In this document: one piece after another, positions 56,931-64,000 of the stretch
Position numbering within the stretch: the stretch's first letter is position 1
Layout: each line of letters starts with the position of its first letter
Assembly (NCBI RefSeq): GCF_029360665.1
Contig: NZ_JARDUB010000003.1
Location: 434,001-498,000, forward strand
DNA from: Eudoraea chungangensis
Lineage (GTDB): Bacteria; Bacteroidota; Bacteroidia; Flavobacteriales; Flavobacteriaceae
DNA: 64,000 nucleotides
Direction: 5' to 3'
Translations under genes and position numbers: made by a program
The notes under the pieces: model-generated
The model's database searches: none
Told to the model about the DNA's origin: nothing
The model's input: only the letters and a program-made list of their open reading frames with translations

Positions 56931-58136
56931 TTATTCCTTGCCATCCACATAGTCTTGTAAATAGGCAAACCTTGGAGTAAGTTTTCCCCCATTAGTCATT
57001 TGCGCTCTTTCTAAAATCCCATCTTTATCCCCATTAAAAAAAGCTGGAATTACATAATCTACAAAGGCCTGTCCAAAGCCTTCACTAGCATCTCTAGGAA
57101 TTTCTGCAGGTAAATTATCTACGGCCATGACGGCAATAGCGGTCTCGCGCTGATATTCCACCTCAGTTTCAGTCGTAGGGTCGTAACCATAGATGGGATC
57201 TTCAATAGTGGAAGCCCTTAAGGTTGATGCCACAGGGCCATCAATATCACAACTTATATCGGCCACTACTTTAATATTAAAGTCCTTCGCTTTGGCATCT
57301 TCTCTGGTAAATATAAAAGGTGCCCCTTCTCCATAAAAGTGTCCGGCCATATAGAGGTCTGTTACCTTGGCAAAACGCCTAAAGTCTGATATGTATGCCT
57401 CAGGGTGTGTAAAAAAGTCGTTATCCCCTAGAATGCTTCCGTCCTTTCTTTTGTTGTAATCCAAAACATCTATCTGACAGAATACTGCCTCTTCAAATTC
57501 TTCCTTTAAAAAGCTATCCACGTCTACTTCTCGCATTTGCATCCCAACGAGTATTTCTCTTGCACCATTTCCAACCCGACCCTTACCGGTAATTAACACC
57601 TTTATATTTGGCAGAGTAAGGCTTTTGAGCGTATTAATAAGGGCCTTTGTATCCTTTTGGTCTTTCGCTTTAGGAATATCAAATATATATTCCTTTATCC
57701 CCAAAGCTCTTATACCATTATAGGCGCCTACAATCCCAGCATACCTGCCAAATGCCACTAGCCTATTACCACTACTATTTGTAATTACCTCATGGTCATA
57801 AAGTGATATGTTTTTCTCTAAAACAGCACGCAGCAAGTCTCTGTTATATGGCTGCTTCTTTATGGTATGCGAAAAAAAGAAATATTTCTTATCGGAAATT
57901 AATGCATCTATTGGGACTTCTTTTACTCCTAAAAGTACGTCTGCAGAACCAATTTCAGTTGTCAATGGGATCCCAGCATTTTGATACTCCTGATCGGCAA
58001 ATATCCGAATGTCCGATTCTTCTACTACTATAGAGGCCCCTTTATGCTCTGAAAGGACTTTTTGACAGGCGTTGGGAGACAAGACAACCCGCCTATCCGG
58101 GGGATTTTTTCGTTCTTTTATAATTCCGAAAATCAT
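56931..58136 (-). CDS. Saccharopine/alanine dehydrogenase-like NAD(P) oxidoreductase
   Basis: A 401-residue enzyme of the AlaDH/PNT-like, lysine-forming saccharopine dehydrogenase group. The N-terminal lobe has FGIIKERKNPPDRRVVLSPN and VLLGVKEVP. The Rossmann segment VLITGKGRVGNGAREILVG lies at about 187-205. The C-terminal region has VVADISCDIDGPVASTLRAS and ends VIPAFFNGDKDG. The exact reaction (saccharopine to lysine, or another amino-acid oxidation) is not fixed by sequence. It is monocistronic, with no lysine-pathway gene nearby. Confidence 0.82.
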   Translation of the reverse strand: MIFGIIKERKNPPDRRVVLSPNACQKVLSEHKGASIVVEESDIRIFADQEYQNAGIPLTTEIGSADVLLGVKEVPIDALISDKKYFFFSHTIKKQPYNRDLLRAVLEKNISLYDHEVITNSSGNRLVAFGRYAGIVGAYNGIRALGIKEYIFDIPKAKDQKDTKALINTLKSLTLPNIKVLITGKGRVGNGAREILVGMQMREVDVDSFLKEEFEEAVFCQIDVLDYNKRKDGSILGDNDFFTHPEAYISDFRRFAKVTDLYMAGHFYGEGAPFIFTREDAKAKDFNIKVVADISCDIDGPVASTLRASTIEDPIYGYDPTTETEVEYQRETAIAVMAVDNLPAEIPRDASEGFGQAFVDYVIPAFFNGDKDGILERAQMTNGGKLTPRFAYLQDYVDGKE

Positions 58137-58277
58137 ATTGGAAAATTGGTATTAATATTGTTCTAATGTACATGGATTTTAGGAAGACAACAAATTCCCA
58201 AGCGTAGTTTTAATAGAAGAAGAGAGAAATTTCATAACTTCGCAAACCGTTTTAAAAACGGATGTTCTTTAATTTAT

Positions 58278-58671
58278 GGGGCCGACTGGTTTTGACAGCG
58301 AGACCAATGGTGATGTAAGCATGTCGAGCGCTGGGATACAGCTCGCAAAACTCATATTTCAAACTTTTAATTGGCGATAATAATTACGCTCTTGCCGCTT
58401 AATCTGAATTACAGTAAGATTTAGCCTCGTCCCCGCTAGGCGGGGAAGCGAGATGTCCCTGGATAGCCCTTGTTGACGGCGATCTTTTTCGGGGCACCAT
58501 AAAAGTCAACATAGATGGGCTATAGCTTCGATAGTCCGTCAAAACTTAAGAAGCTAAGTGCGTAATGGGCAGTTCTTGGTCAGTTGCGCATCGAAAACCG
58601 AATAAGGACTAAACATGTAGAAAGCATGGCAATTGCTTGTTTGGACGGGAGTTCGATTCTCCCCGGCTCCA
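58278..58671 (+). ncRNA. ssrA: Transfer-messenger RNA (tmRNA)
   Basis: tmRNA rescues stalled ribosomes by trans-translation. The tRNA-like ends pair as GGGGCCG (58278-58284) with CGGCTCC (58664-58670), including the G3-U70 wobble that defines alanine charging. The T arm is GGACGGGAGTTCGATTCTCC and the discriminator is A at 58671; CCA is not encoded. The tag reading frame ends GDNNYALAA, then TAA (58373-58402), a typical Bacteroidota tag with the ALAA protease signal. A -7-like TAACTTCG lies at 58235-58242. smpB is not in the window. Confidence 0.97.
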
Positions 58672-58927
58672 CTACACTCAAAAATACACAGCAGCTTATA
58701 TGGTGAAAACATACCAAGCTCGTTTGTCTATTTTTGATAGCTTTAAGATGCCCAGCGTATTAACGATGGGTATTTTTATTTGCAAATTTGGCCTGGGGTG
58801 AACAGTCACTGCTAAAGGAACTACTCTTCCGGGCTCCTCCAATCTAAACCTGTGTTAGCTACCATAAAAACTTGCTCCATATTTGTGTCCTGAAGAAAAA
58901 ATATTTTCAAGCTTAGCCCCAGTATGT

Positions 58928-58935
58928 TATTTTTG
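58928..58935 (+). promoter_or_regulatory. Possible Bacteroidota -7 element upstream of the DUF481 gene
   Basis: TATTTTTG matches TAnnTTTG, about 120 nt before the DUF481 ATG, which would give an unusually long leader. Weaker evidence than the elements closer to starts. Confidence 0.3.
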
Positions 58936-58977
58936 TACCCCCCGGAATAGATTTTCTAGTTAAAATTTAAAATAAGG

Positions 58978-58996
58978 GCCTTATGTATAATAAGGC
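58978..58996 (+). promoter_or_regulatory. Perfect inverted repeat in the DUF481 leader
   Basis: GCCTTAT, a 5-nt spacer and ATAAGGC form a perfect 7-bp palindrome, lying between the possible promoter and the DUF481 start. It could be an operator or an RNA hairpin; nothing decides between these. Confidence 0.3.
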
Positions 58997-59054
58997 TAAC
59001 TGGTTCAGCTAATGCAAGACTATACTAAATACGTTACTATCTAAACAAAATACA

Positions 59055-60116
59055 ATGAAAAAACACTACCCTTTATTTTTATTACTCCTTATTTTTCCTT
59101 TGGTATGCATCGCTCAAAATGACACTTTACATCTCAACAATGGAGATCTTATTGTAGGCGATTTAAAAAGCATGGACAAAGGTGTTCTAACGATTGAACC
59201 ATCGTATTCCGATGATGATTTTAAAATTACCTGGGAGGATATCAAGGCAATGACGGCAGCCCAGCGTTACCTCATTACCCTTTCCGACGGGACAAGAATT
59301 AATGGTACGTTCCGAAGTGATGGGGAAGGAAAAATATTTATTGATAATGAAGATGGTGAAGACTTAACAGTTGCCCAAGATGATGTAGTCAATATAAATA
59401 GTGTGGATAATAGTTTTTTAAGCCGTCTCTCTGCCAACATCGACTTTGGTCTTTCGCTGACAAAAGCCAATAATCAACGGCAACTCAATGGAAACTTGCG
59501 TATGGGTTATTTGGCCGATAGATGGTCAGCAGATTTGTATTACAATACCCTATTAACCACCCAAGATGATGTGTCAGATATTCAAAGAAATGATGCAGGT
59601 TTAGGGTTTCGGTATTTCCTGCCATCTGATTGGAATTTAGGGGCAGATTTAGATTTTCTTTCGAATACAGAACAGAGTTTAGATTTAAGATCTACGGCCA
59701 AGCTTGGTGTTGGAAATTTTATAAGACGTACCAACACATTTTACTGGAATGTTGGCGGCGGTATTGCATTTACCAGCGAGACCTATTCGCCCGTTTTAGA
59801 CCCAGACGGTACTACCACCACAGCACCTAACAGACAATCTATGGAAGGATATATAGCAACTGAGCTCAACTTGTATGATATTGGAGATTTAAACCTACTT
59901 ACCAGCTTAGTATTTTATCCAACTATTATTAATGATGCCTCCGTGGAATCTGGTCGTATTCGTACAGACTTTAGATTTGATGCCATCTACGATGATCTTT
60001 TTATCAAAGACTTCTATGTGAGAGCAGGCTTTACCCTAAACTATGATAACCGACCGGTTGAAGTAGGAAAGGAAGTGGATTATATCTTTACCACAGGCTT
60101 TGGATGGGAATGGTAG
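59055..60116 (+). CDS. DUF481 family outer-membrane protein
   Basis: A 353-residue exported protein. The signal peptide ends in CIAQ (about 21). Residues about 22-110 hold two short beta modules (LNNGDLIVGDLKSMDKGVLT, then LSDGTRINGTF) and the rest (about 125-353) is the DUF481 barrel, ending IFTTGFGWEW. DUF481 proteins are predicted porin-like outer-membrane barrels without a known substrate. It stands alone after ssrA, with a ~390-bp gap after it. Confidence 0.88.
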   Translation: MKKHYPLFLLLLIFPLVCIAQNDTLHLNNGDLIVGDLKSMDKGVLTIEPSYSDDDFKITWEDIKAMTAAQRYLITLSDGTRINGTFRSDGEGKIFIDNEDGEDLTVAQDDVVNINSVDNSFLSRLSANIDFGLSLTKANNQRQLNGNLRMGYLADRWSADLYYNTLLTTQDDVSDIQRNDAGLGFRYFLPSDWNLGADLDFLSNTEQSLDLRSTAKLGVGNFIRRTNTFYWNVGGGIAFTSETYSPVLDPDGTTTTAPNRQSMEGYIATELNLYDIGDLNLLTSLVFYPTIINDASVESGRIRTDFRFDAIYDDLFIKDFYVRAGFTLNYDNRPVEVGKEVDYIFTTGFGWEW

Positions 60117-60503
60117 TTAGCGATATAATTTTAAAGGTAAGAGTTTAAGAATTTCTCCGTTTGAGAATTATTAGAGTTAATTAAGAACTAAGCCTCACAA
60201 AATAATACATATATCTTTACCTATGATTAATTTCTAGGGACAGCTTTAAAACAATACCTAAACCCATGGCATTTTTGCGCAAATCACCTATTGATCAAAG
60301 GTATAGTAAAAAGGCCTCCATATTGTAGAAGGTTTTTTGCTTTGTAATGAGGAAGGTTGAGCAAATAGGTTAACGCATGAACAGAAATCTAGAGGGCCAT
60401 ATTCACATCTTGCCTAAGCGAGCGTGAAAAGATTTAACTAAATGGTAAATTCCCGGTACTCCAGAACATAGCTATCCAAAGTTTTTTTACGAATTATAAG
60501 AAT
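60117..60503 (+). other. Gap without recognisable gene
   Basis: This 387-bp AT-rich stretch has no ORF I can support. A 20-codon frame from about 60267 is too short to judge. No repeat, tRNA or strong hairpin was seen. It could include decayed coding sequence, but this is not demonstrated. Confidence 0.5.
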
Positions 60504-61052
60504 ATGAAAGATAAATACCTCTTTAAATCTAACAGATTGGGTTTTCGAAATTGGAGAGAAAACGACTTGGAAGCATTTGCTAAAATAAATGCTAATCCTG
60601 AGGTCATGGAACATTTTCCCAAGCTATTAACCACTGACGAAACCGTCCAATTTATAGAACGTCTTTACAATCATTACATAAAAAACGGCTATACCTATTA
60701 CGCTACAGAGCTAATTGAAACCCGTGAATTAATCGGATTTATTGGTTTGGCCAGACAGGACTATAAGGCAGAATTTAATCCTGCCACAGATATCGGATGG
60801 CGTTTAAAAAAGAGTGCTTGGGGCAAAGGATTTGCTACCGAAGGGGCCAAAAGGTGCTTAGATTTTGCCTTTAAAGAGCTGCATCTCAATAGAATTGTAT
60901 CTACGTGTACCATTAACAATAGTAAGTCAGAAAAAGTAATGAAAAAACTGGATATGCTTAAGAGAGGAGAATTTAATCACCCAAATTTATCAGAATATCC
61001 CGACTATGAAAAGTGTCTTTGGTATGAAATTAGAAATGACCTAAAGGGCTAA
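60504..61052 (+). CDS. GNAT acetyltransferase (RimJ/RimL-like)
   Basis: A 182-residue Acetyltransf_3 enzyme. The N-terminus FKSNRLGFRNWRENDLEAFA is typical. The acetyl-CoA site is IGWRLKKSAWGKGFATEGAK (about 94-113), followed by HLNRIVSTCTINNSKSEKVM and KLDMLKRGEF, characteristic of RimJ/RimL relatives. The acceptor is unknown. It is flanked by large gaps, so it is probably a single-gene unit. Confidence 0.85.
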   Translation: MKDKYLFKSNRLGFRNWRENDLEAFAKINANPEVMEHFPKLLTTDETVQFIERLYNHYIKNGYTYYATELIETRELIGFIGLARQDYKAEFNPATDIGWRLKKSAWGKGFATEGAKRCLDFAFKELHLNRIVSTCTINNSKSEKVMKKLDMLKRGEFNHPNLSEYPDYEKCLWYEIRNDLKG

Positions 61053-61713
61053 TAAAACTAAAACAGGATATAGTCATGACCCTTGGCAAATAACTCTGTA
61101 TTGTCAAAAGCACACTATGAACTTCCCTCTTAAAACATGAACACCTCATAACGGGCTTAAATTTTGGAACCCTGTGCAGGACTGCGGCAAAAAGAAAACA
61201 GGAACCGAAGTAATTCAGCAGATACGTATTTTGGGCTAGAATATGGTAACTACAAATTATCCTCAGCTGCCAGAATTATCCTAATAGACTAAAGCTCCTT
61301 AGTAATAAAACACCTTATCATTTTATAACCAAGTCCCCCAAAGAAAAGTAAAACTCTCTCCAAGGGCTCAACTTGTTTTTTCTAAATATTCTTAAAAATC
61401 TTGCTGTTTGACTGCTTAAAAAAGTTCTGAAAAAAACCTACTACATATCATTTTTTAATATCTTGTAGTCATAAAAAATGAAAAAGAATACCTGTCAATC
61501 TTCGATAAATTTGTTTTTTGGTAAACCTTAGATTGATTATATCAGAAACATCCTCCCCCGATGTTATGCGTGTCCGTGCGATTAGCATGAAAAACAGAAA
61601 ATATTAAATAAGTTTTACGAATCAAAGGGAGTTAGGTGACAAAGAAAAAACATCTTTTGTCCAAACAACACGCTTAGTTCACCAAAGCACATTAAACCAT
61701 TAACACTATAATT
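61053..61713 (+). other. Long gap without recognisable gene
   Basis: 661 bp of AT-rich sequence without a supportable gene in either strand. Around 61140-61240 a stop-interrupted frame reads KFWNPVQDCGKKKTGTEVIQ, which could be a gene remnant but is not recognised. TAAATTTG at 61506-61513 fits the -7 consensus but is about 200 nt from the next start. Confidence 0.4.
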
Positions 61714-62445
61714 ATGATTAAAAAGTACTTAGTAATACTAATTTTTTGCAGTCTGCCTTTTCTCGGTATAAGTCAGCCTGAAAGAAATATTGACTCTACA
61801 GCTGTTTTTATATTAGATAAGATGGCTGACATAATAGGAGAATTAGAGTCGGTCAGTTTCTATTTAGAAACTACAACGGACCGCCAAGATGATTCCAAAA
61901 AAATTAGAAGTAATTACAGTGTTAGTCATGTTACCATGAATGGACCTAACAATCTAGTATTTCAAAAAACTGGAAACACGGGAAGAATTGGATTCTGGTA
62001 TGACGGCCTATATGCCAGCTATTACTCTTTTGACGAAAACAACTACGTAACCCTAGAAGCTCCGGATAATACGGTTGAGATGATAGATGAAATGAATTTG
62101 CGCTTTGGTTTTCAATTCCCAGCCGCTGATTTTTTCTACCCGTCATTTACAGACGACATATTGGATAGCTTTGATACCCTAGAATTCTTGGGTAAAACTG
62201 TAATTGATGGGGAAGAGTGCTATTATATAAGAGCATTGAATGATAAAATGAATTTTCAACTTTGGGTTTCCAGTAGTAATTGGAATTTGCCGAAACGTTT
62301 TGTTATTCTTCAAAAAGGAGAGCAAACCCTGCGTATTGAATCGGTCTTTAATAAATGGGAGTTAAACCCCACCATTCCATCTTCGGTATTTGAATTTTTA
62401 CCTCCTAAAAGTGCTAAATTAATCGACATTCTTGAAAAATCGTAA
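61714..62445 (+). CDS. DUF2092 family periplasmic protein (LolA-like fold)
   Basis: A 243-residue exported protein: the signal peptide ends LGISQ (about 20). The rest fits DUF2092: DSTAVFILDKMADIIGELES and VSFYLETTTDRQ near the start, FQKTGNTGRIGFWYDGLYAS in the middle, ITAL-type strands, and CYYIRALNDKMNFQLWVSS. The family is predicted to have a LolA-like fold; its ligand is unknown. It begins a close run with the DUF6515 gene (22-nt gap) and a transporter-like gene. Confidence 0.85.
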   Translation: MIKKYLVILIFCSLPFLGISQPERNIDSTAVFILDKMADIIGELESVSFYLETTTDRQDDSKKIRSNYSVSHVTMNGPNNLVFQKTGNTGRIGFWYDGLYASYYSFDENNYVTLEAPDNTVEMIDEMNLRFGFQFPAADFFYPSFTDDILDSFDTLEFLGKTVIDGEECYYIRALNDKMNFQLWVSSSNWNLPKRFVILQKGEQTLRIESVFNKWELNPTIPSSVFEFLPPKSAKLIDILEKS

Positions 62446-62467
62446 CTCACCATTTTAAAAAAACAAT

Positions 62468-63604
62468 ATGAATTCCTATAACCTAAAAACAAAAATTAGT
62501 GCAGGACTTATTGTCATGCTTCTTGCATTACTATTACCTGTAGAATCCTTAACTGCGCAACGCATGGGGCATGGAGCCTCTCGAGGTGGAGGTAGAAGCA
62601 TGTCTAGGCCAAGTGGAGCAAGTCATAGCAGATCTGCCAGACCTTCTACCAGTAGAACCACAAATAGGGCCACTAACAATAGAGCTTCGTCTTCAAGATC
62701 TATAAATGGGGGCCATAATAAGTCTACCAATAGGAGTACCAGACCTTCCAGCAGCAATAAATCTGCGACCAATAGAAGTACCAATAGGTCTACCAACAAC
62801 CAAGCTTCTTCAAGAGACAGAAGTGGTACTGCCAATAAGAATACCCGTGAAGTTAGCAGACCCTCTACAGGTAATACCAATAAGAGGACTTCAGATGTAA
62901 GGAGTAACAATGGCAATCGTTCCCGCGATAATATTGGTAACAATTCTGGAAACAGAACTAAAAATGTAGATCGCAGTAAAAGAAATATCAATATTGATAA
63001 CAGCACCAACATCAATGTTCGGAATAATCGTAATACTTATGTAAGAGGAAGTTCCAGAGCCTATGTAAGGCCTCCTTATAGATACGGAGGCTTTGGCTAT
63101 TATTGCCACCGACCTTATTTCTATCACCCTTATAGACCATTTTATTATGGCCCTTATTATCATCCATGGGGATTCTTCGTAGCAACTTTGGCTACTACGG
63201 CTATCATAGTAAGCATAACTAGCGACAGTAATGATAGTAGTTCCGAGGAGGAAGAATATCATTATGACAATGGCACCTATTATTTGAAAACTCCAGAAGG
63301 TTTTGTGGCGGTCCAGGCTCCTGTTGGCGCACAGGTCCCAGATATTCCCAAAGAAGCAGAAAAGGTAGAGGTCAACGAAACAAATAATTACTACTATGCG
63401 GGTGCCTTTTATGAGGAAAACGCTGATGGATATATTGTAGTACCAGCAACCGCAGGCACGATTGTTCCTAATCTGCCGGAAGGAGGAGAAGAAGTTAAAG
63501 TGGGAGAACAAACCTTTGTGAAATTTGGAGAAACCTACTACCAGCCTATTCAGGTTGACGGTAAAGACATGTACGAAATAGCAGAGGTAAAAGAAGAAAG
63601 TTAA
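62468..63604 (+). CDS. DUF6515 family protein with Ser/Arg/Asn-rich region
   Basis: A 378-residue exported protein. The signal peptide (about 1-31) ends in SLTAQ. Residues about 35-195 are a low-complexity Ser/Arg/Asn/Thr region (for example TNRATNNRASSSRS). A Tyr/Pro/His-rich stretch (about 198-230) leads to a hydrophobic helix (ATLATTAIIVSI) and an acidic Ser run. The C-terminal ~110 residues hold two similar modules, YYLKTPEGFVAVQAPVGAQV and FYEENADGYIVVPATAGTIV, typical of DUF6515. Function unknown. It resembles the lipoprotein at 11.9 kb only in its Ser/Arg bias. Confidence 0.85.
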   Translation: MNSYNLKTKISAGLIVMLLALLLPVESLTAQRMGHGASRGGGRSMSRPSGASHSRSARPSTSRTTNRATNNRASSSRSINGGHNKSTNRSTRPSSSNKSATNRSTNRSTNNQASSRDRSGTANKNTREVSRPSTGNTNKRTSDVRSNNGNRSRDNIGNNSGNRTKNVDRSKRNINIDNSTNINVRNNRNTYVRGSSRAYVRPPYRYGGFGYYCHRPYFYHPYRPFYYGPYYHPWGFFVATLATTAIIVSITSDSNDSSSEEEEYHYDNGTYYLKTPEGFVAVQAPVGAQVPDIPKEAEKVEVNETNNYYYAGAFYEENADGYIVVPATAGTIVPNLPEGGEEVKVGEQTFVKFGETYYQPIQVDGKDMYEIAEVKEES

Positions 63605-63637
63605 TCTAAAATCGGCTTAATATTTTAAATTACAAAG

Positions 63638-64000
63638 GTGAAATTTAGGACCTATATACTGGGGATTACCAGTATAATTTGGACAGGGTATCTTACTGGC
63701 TATGCCCAAGGTGATGGTCCAAGAAGCAATCTTCTGGCCCCAGTTGGTGTCTGGGGCTTAAACCCAAAATATCTTAATTTAGACCAGAACTTGGCACCGG
63801 CAGGAAACATTTTAGTGGAAGGTGCCCGATTTAAAATTGACGTTTTTCCGATAACTCTTTTTCACACTTTTGGCATTGGAAACCGCTATGCCAGAGTCTT
63901 GGCAATGGTTAATCCGGGAAGCGGCTCTGCGAAAATAGATCCAGAAAATAATTTGCCTGGATTTCCTTCAGAAGTAGTTCCTGAAATCAACTTTAGCGGA
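63638..64000 (+). CDS. Outer-membrane transporter-like protein (partial, N-terminus)
   Basis: This gene starts at GTG (63638) and runs off the right edge; 121 codons are visible. A signal peptide ends GYAQ (about 24), followed by GDGPRSNLLAPVGVWGLNPK and YLNLDQNLAPAGNILVEGAR. This beginning resembles the phenol-degradation/transporter (PF13557-like) barrel family as I remember it; the missing C-terminus prevents confirmation. It starts 33 nt after the DUF6515 stop, so it probably belongs to the same unit as DUF2092 and DUF6515. Confidence 0.6.
   Translation, partial: MKFRTYILGITSIIWTGYLTGYAQGDGPRSNLLAPVGVWGLNPKYLNLDQNLAPAGNILVEGARFKIDVFPITLFHTFGIGNRYARVLAMVNPGSGSAKIDPENNLPGFPSEVVPEINFSG

Larger units (their letters stand above)
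58672..59054 (+). other. Gap after ssrA: weak hairpin, no gene
   Basis: This 383-bp stretch shows no credible gene; the longest frames are short and not protein-like. A weak stem ATGCCCA/TGGGTAT with a following T-run (58748-58778) could end ssrA transcription. No integrase or exact repeat of the tmRNA end was found. The sites at 58928-58935 and 58978-58996 are listed separately. Confidence 0.5.

Noticed and set aside
58600-59054. Integration site or genomic island at the end of ssrA
   Set aside because: tmRNA genes are known insertion sites, but no integrase and no exact second copy of the ssrA end was found in the window. A short look-alike near 58828-58842 has mismatches.
62623-63511. Two minus-strand frames (130 and 206 residues) opposite the DUF6515 gene
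   Set aside because: They mirror low-complexity DNA of the plus-strand gene and have no protein-like features.

Overview
The window looks like chromosomal DNA from a member of the Bacteroidota, most likely a (probably marine) Flavobacteriaceae. The reasons are low G+C by eye, no recognisable Shine-Dalgarno sequences, many copies of the Bacteroidota -7 promoter element TAnnTTTG just upstream of genes, two proteins with type B type-IX-secretion (gliding-motility-associated) C-terminal domains, a fused SecDF, a short archaeal/eukaryotic-type ProRS, a Rho with a long disordered insert, and a tmRNA tag ending in GDNNYALAA. No rRNA, CRISPR array, integrase, transposase or prophage gene was seen. 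Most of the window is ordinary core genome.

Layout. 1-5.6 kb: start of a DoxX-like gene and DUF1599 (leftward), folP and the diadenylate cyclase cdaA (rightward), an ABC exporter overlapping truA (leftward), and a small phosphoesterase. 5.6-13.3 kb: DUF4293, rho, an unknown lipoprotein and a 7-TM protein without a clear start codon, rpsT, two identical tRNA-Glu genes, proS, and a Trp/Gly-rich then Ser/Arg-rich lipoprotein. 13.3-18.2 kb: a FadL-like porin and two tandem paralogous type-B T9SS cargo proteins. 18.3-23 kb: a biosynthetic run of folE, cysS, yidD, lgt, DUF192 and GNAT. 23-26.2 kb: a tandem ABC ATPase with a degenerate first half, a Spinster-like MFS carrier and a cold-shock protein. 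26.2-37.5 kb: secDF, mdh, a small lipoprotein, gyrB, a DASS/SLC13 transporter, asnB and DUF2911.

37.5-43.7 kb: cell-envelope genes, namely an OmpA-like protein and a plug-less beta-barrel paired with a ~1000-residue TPR protein. 43.7-48.3 kb: ftsE, an arylsulfotransferase-like lipoprotein, a P-loop sulfotransferase and an MFS carrier. 48.3-58.1 kb: a membrane-domain/Nudix fusion, a polyphosphate-glucokinase-like ROK protein, typA, kdsA, an S1 sulfatase, DUF1801, a secreted transglutaminase-like protein overlapping a secreted PHP-family protein, and a saccharopine/alanine-dehydrogenase-like enzyme. 58.2-64 kb: ssrA (tmRNA), then a looser region with gaps of 380-660 bp holding DUF481, GNAT, DUF2092 and DUF6515 proteins and the start of an outer-membrane transporter-like protein.

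How the genes fit together. folP and folE serve folate/pterin synthesis. rho, rpsT, tRNA-Glu, proS, cysS, truA, typA and ssrA serve gene expression. lgt, yidD and secDF serve envelope biogenesis and act on the many lipoproteins and secreted proteins here. The sulfotransferase pair and the sulfatase suggest sulfated metabolites or glycans. No complete, clearly new system is visible. The best leads are the Nudix fusion, the asymmetric ABC ATPase, the ASST/sulfotransferase pair, the transglutaminase/PHP pair, and the DUF2092/DUF6515/outer-membrane trio at the right edge.
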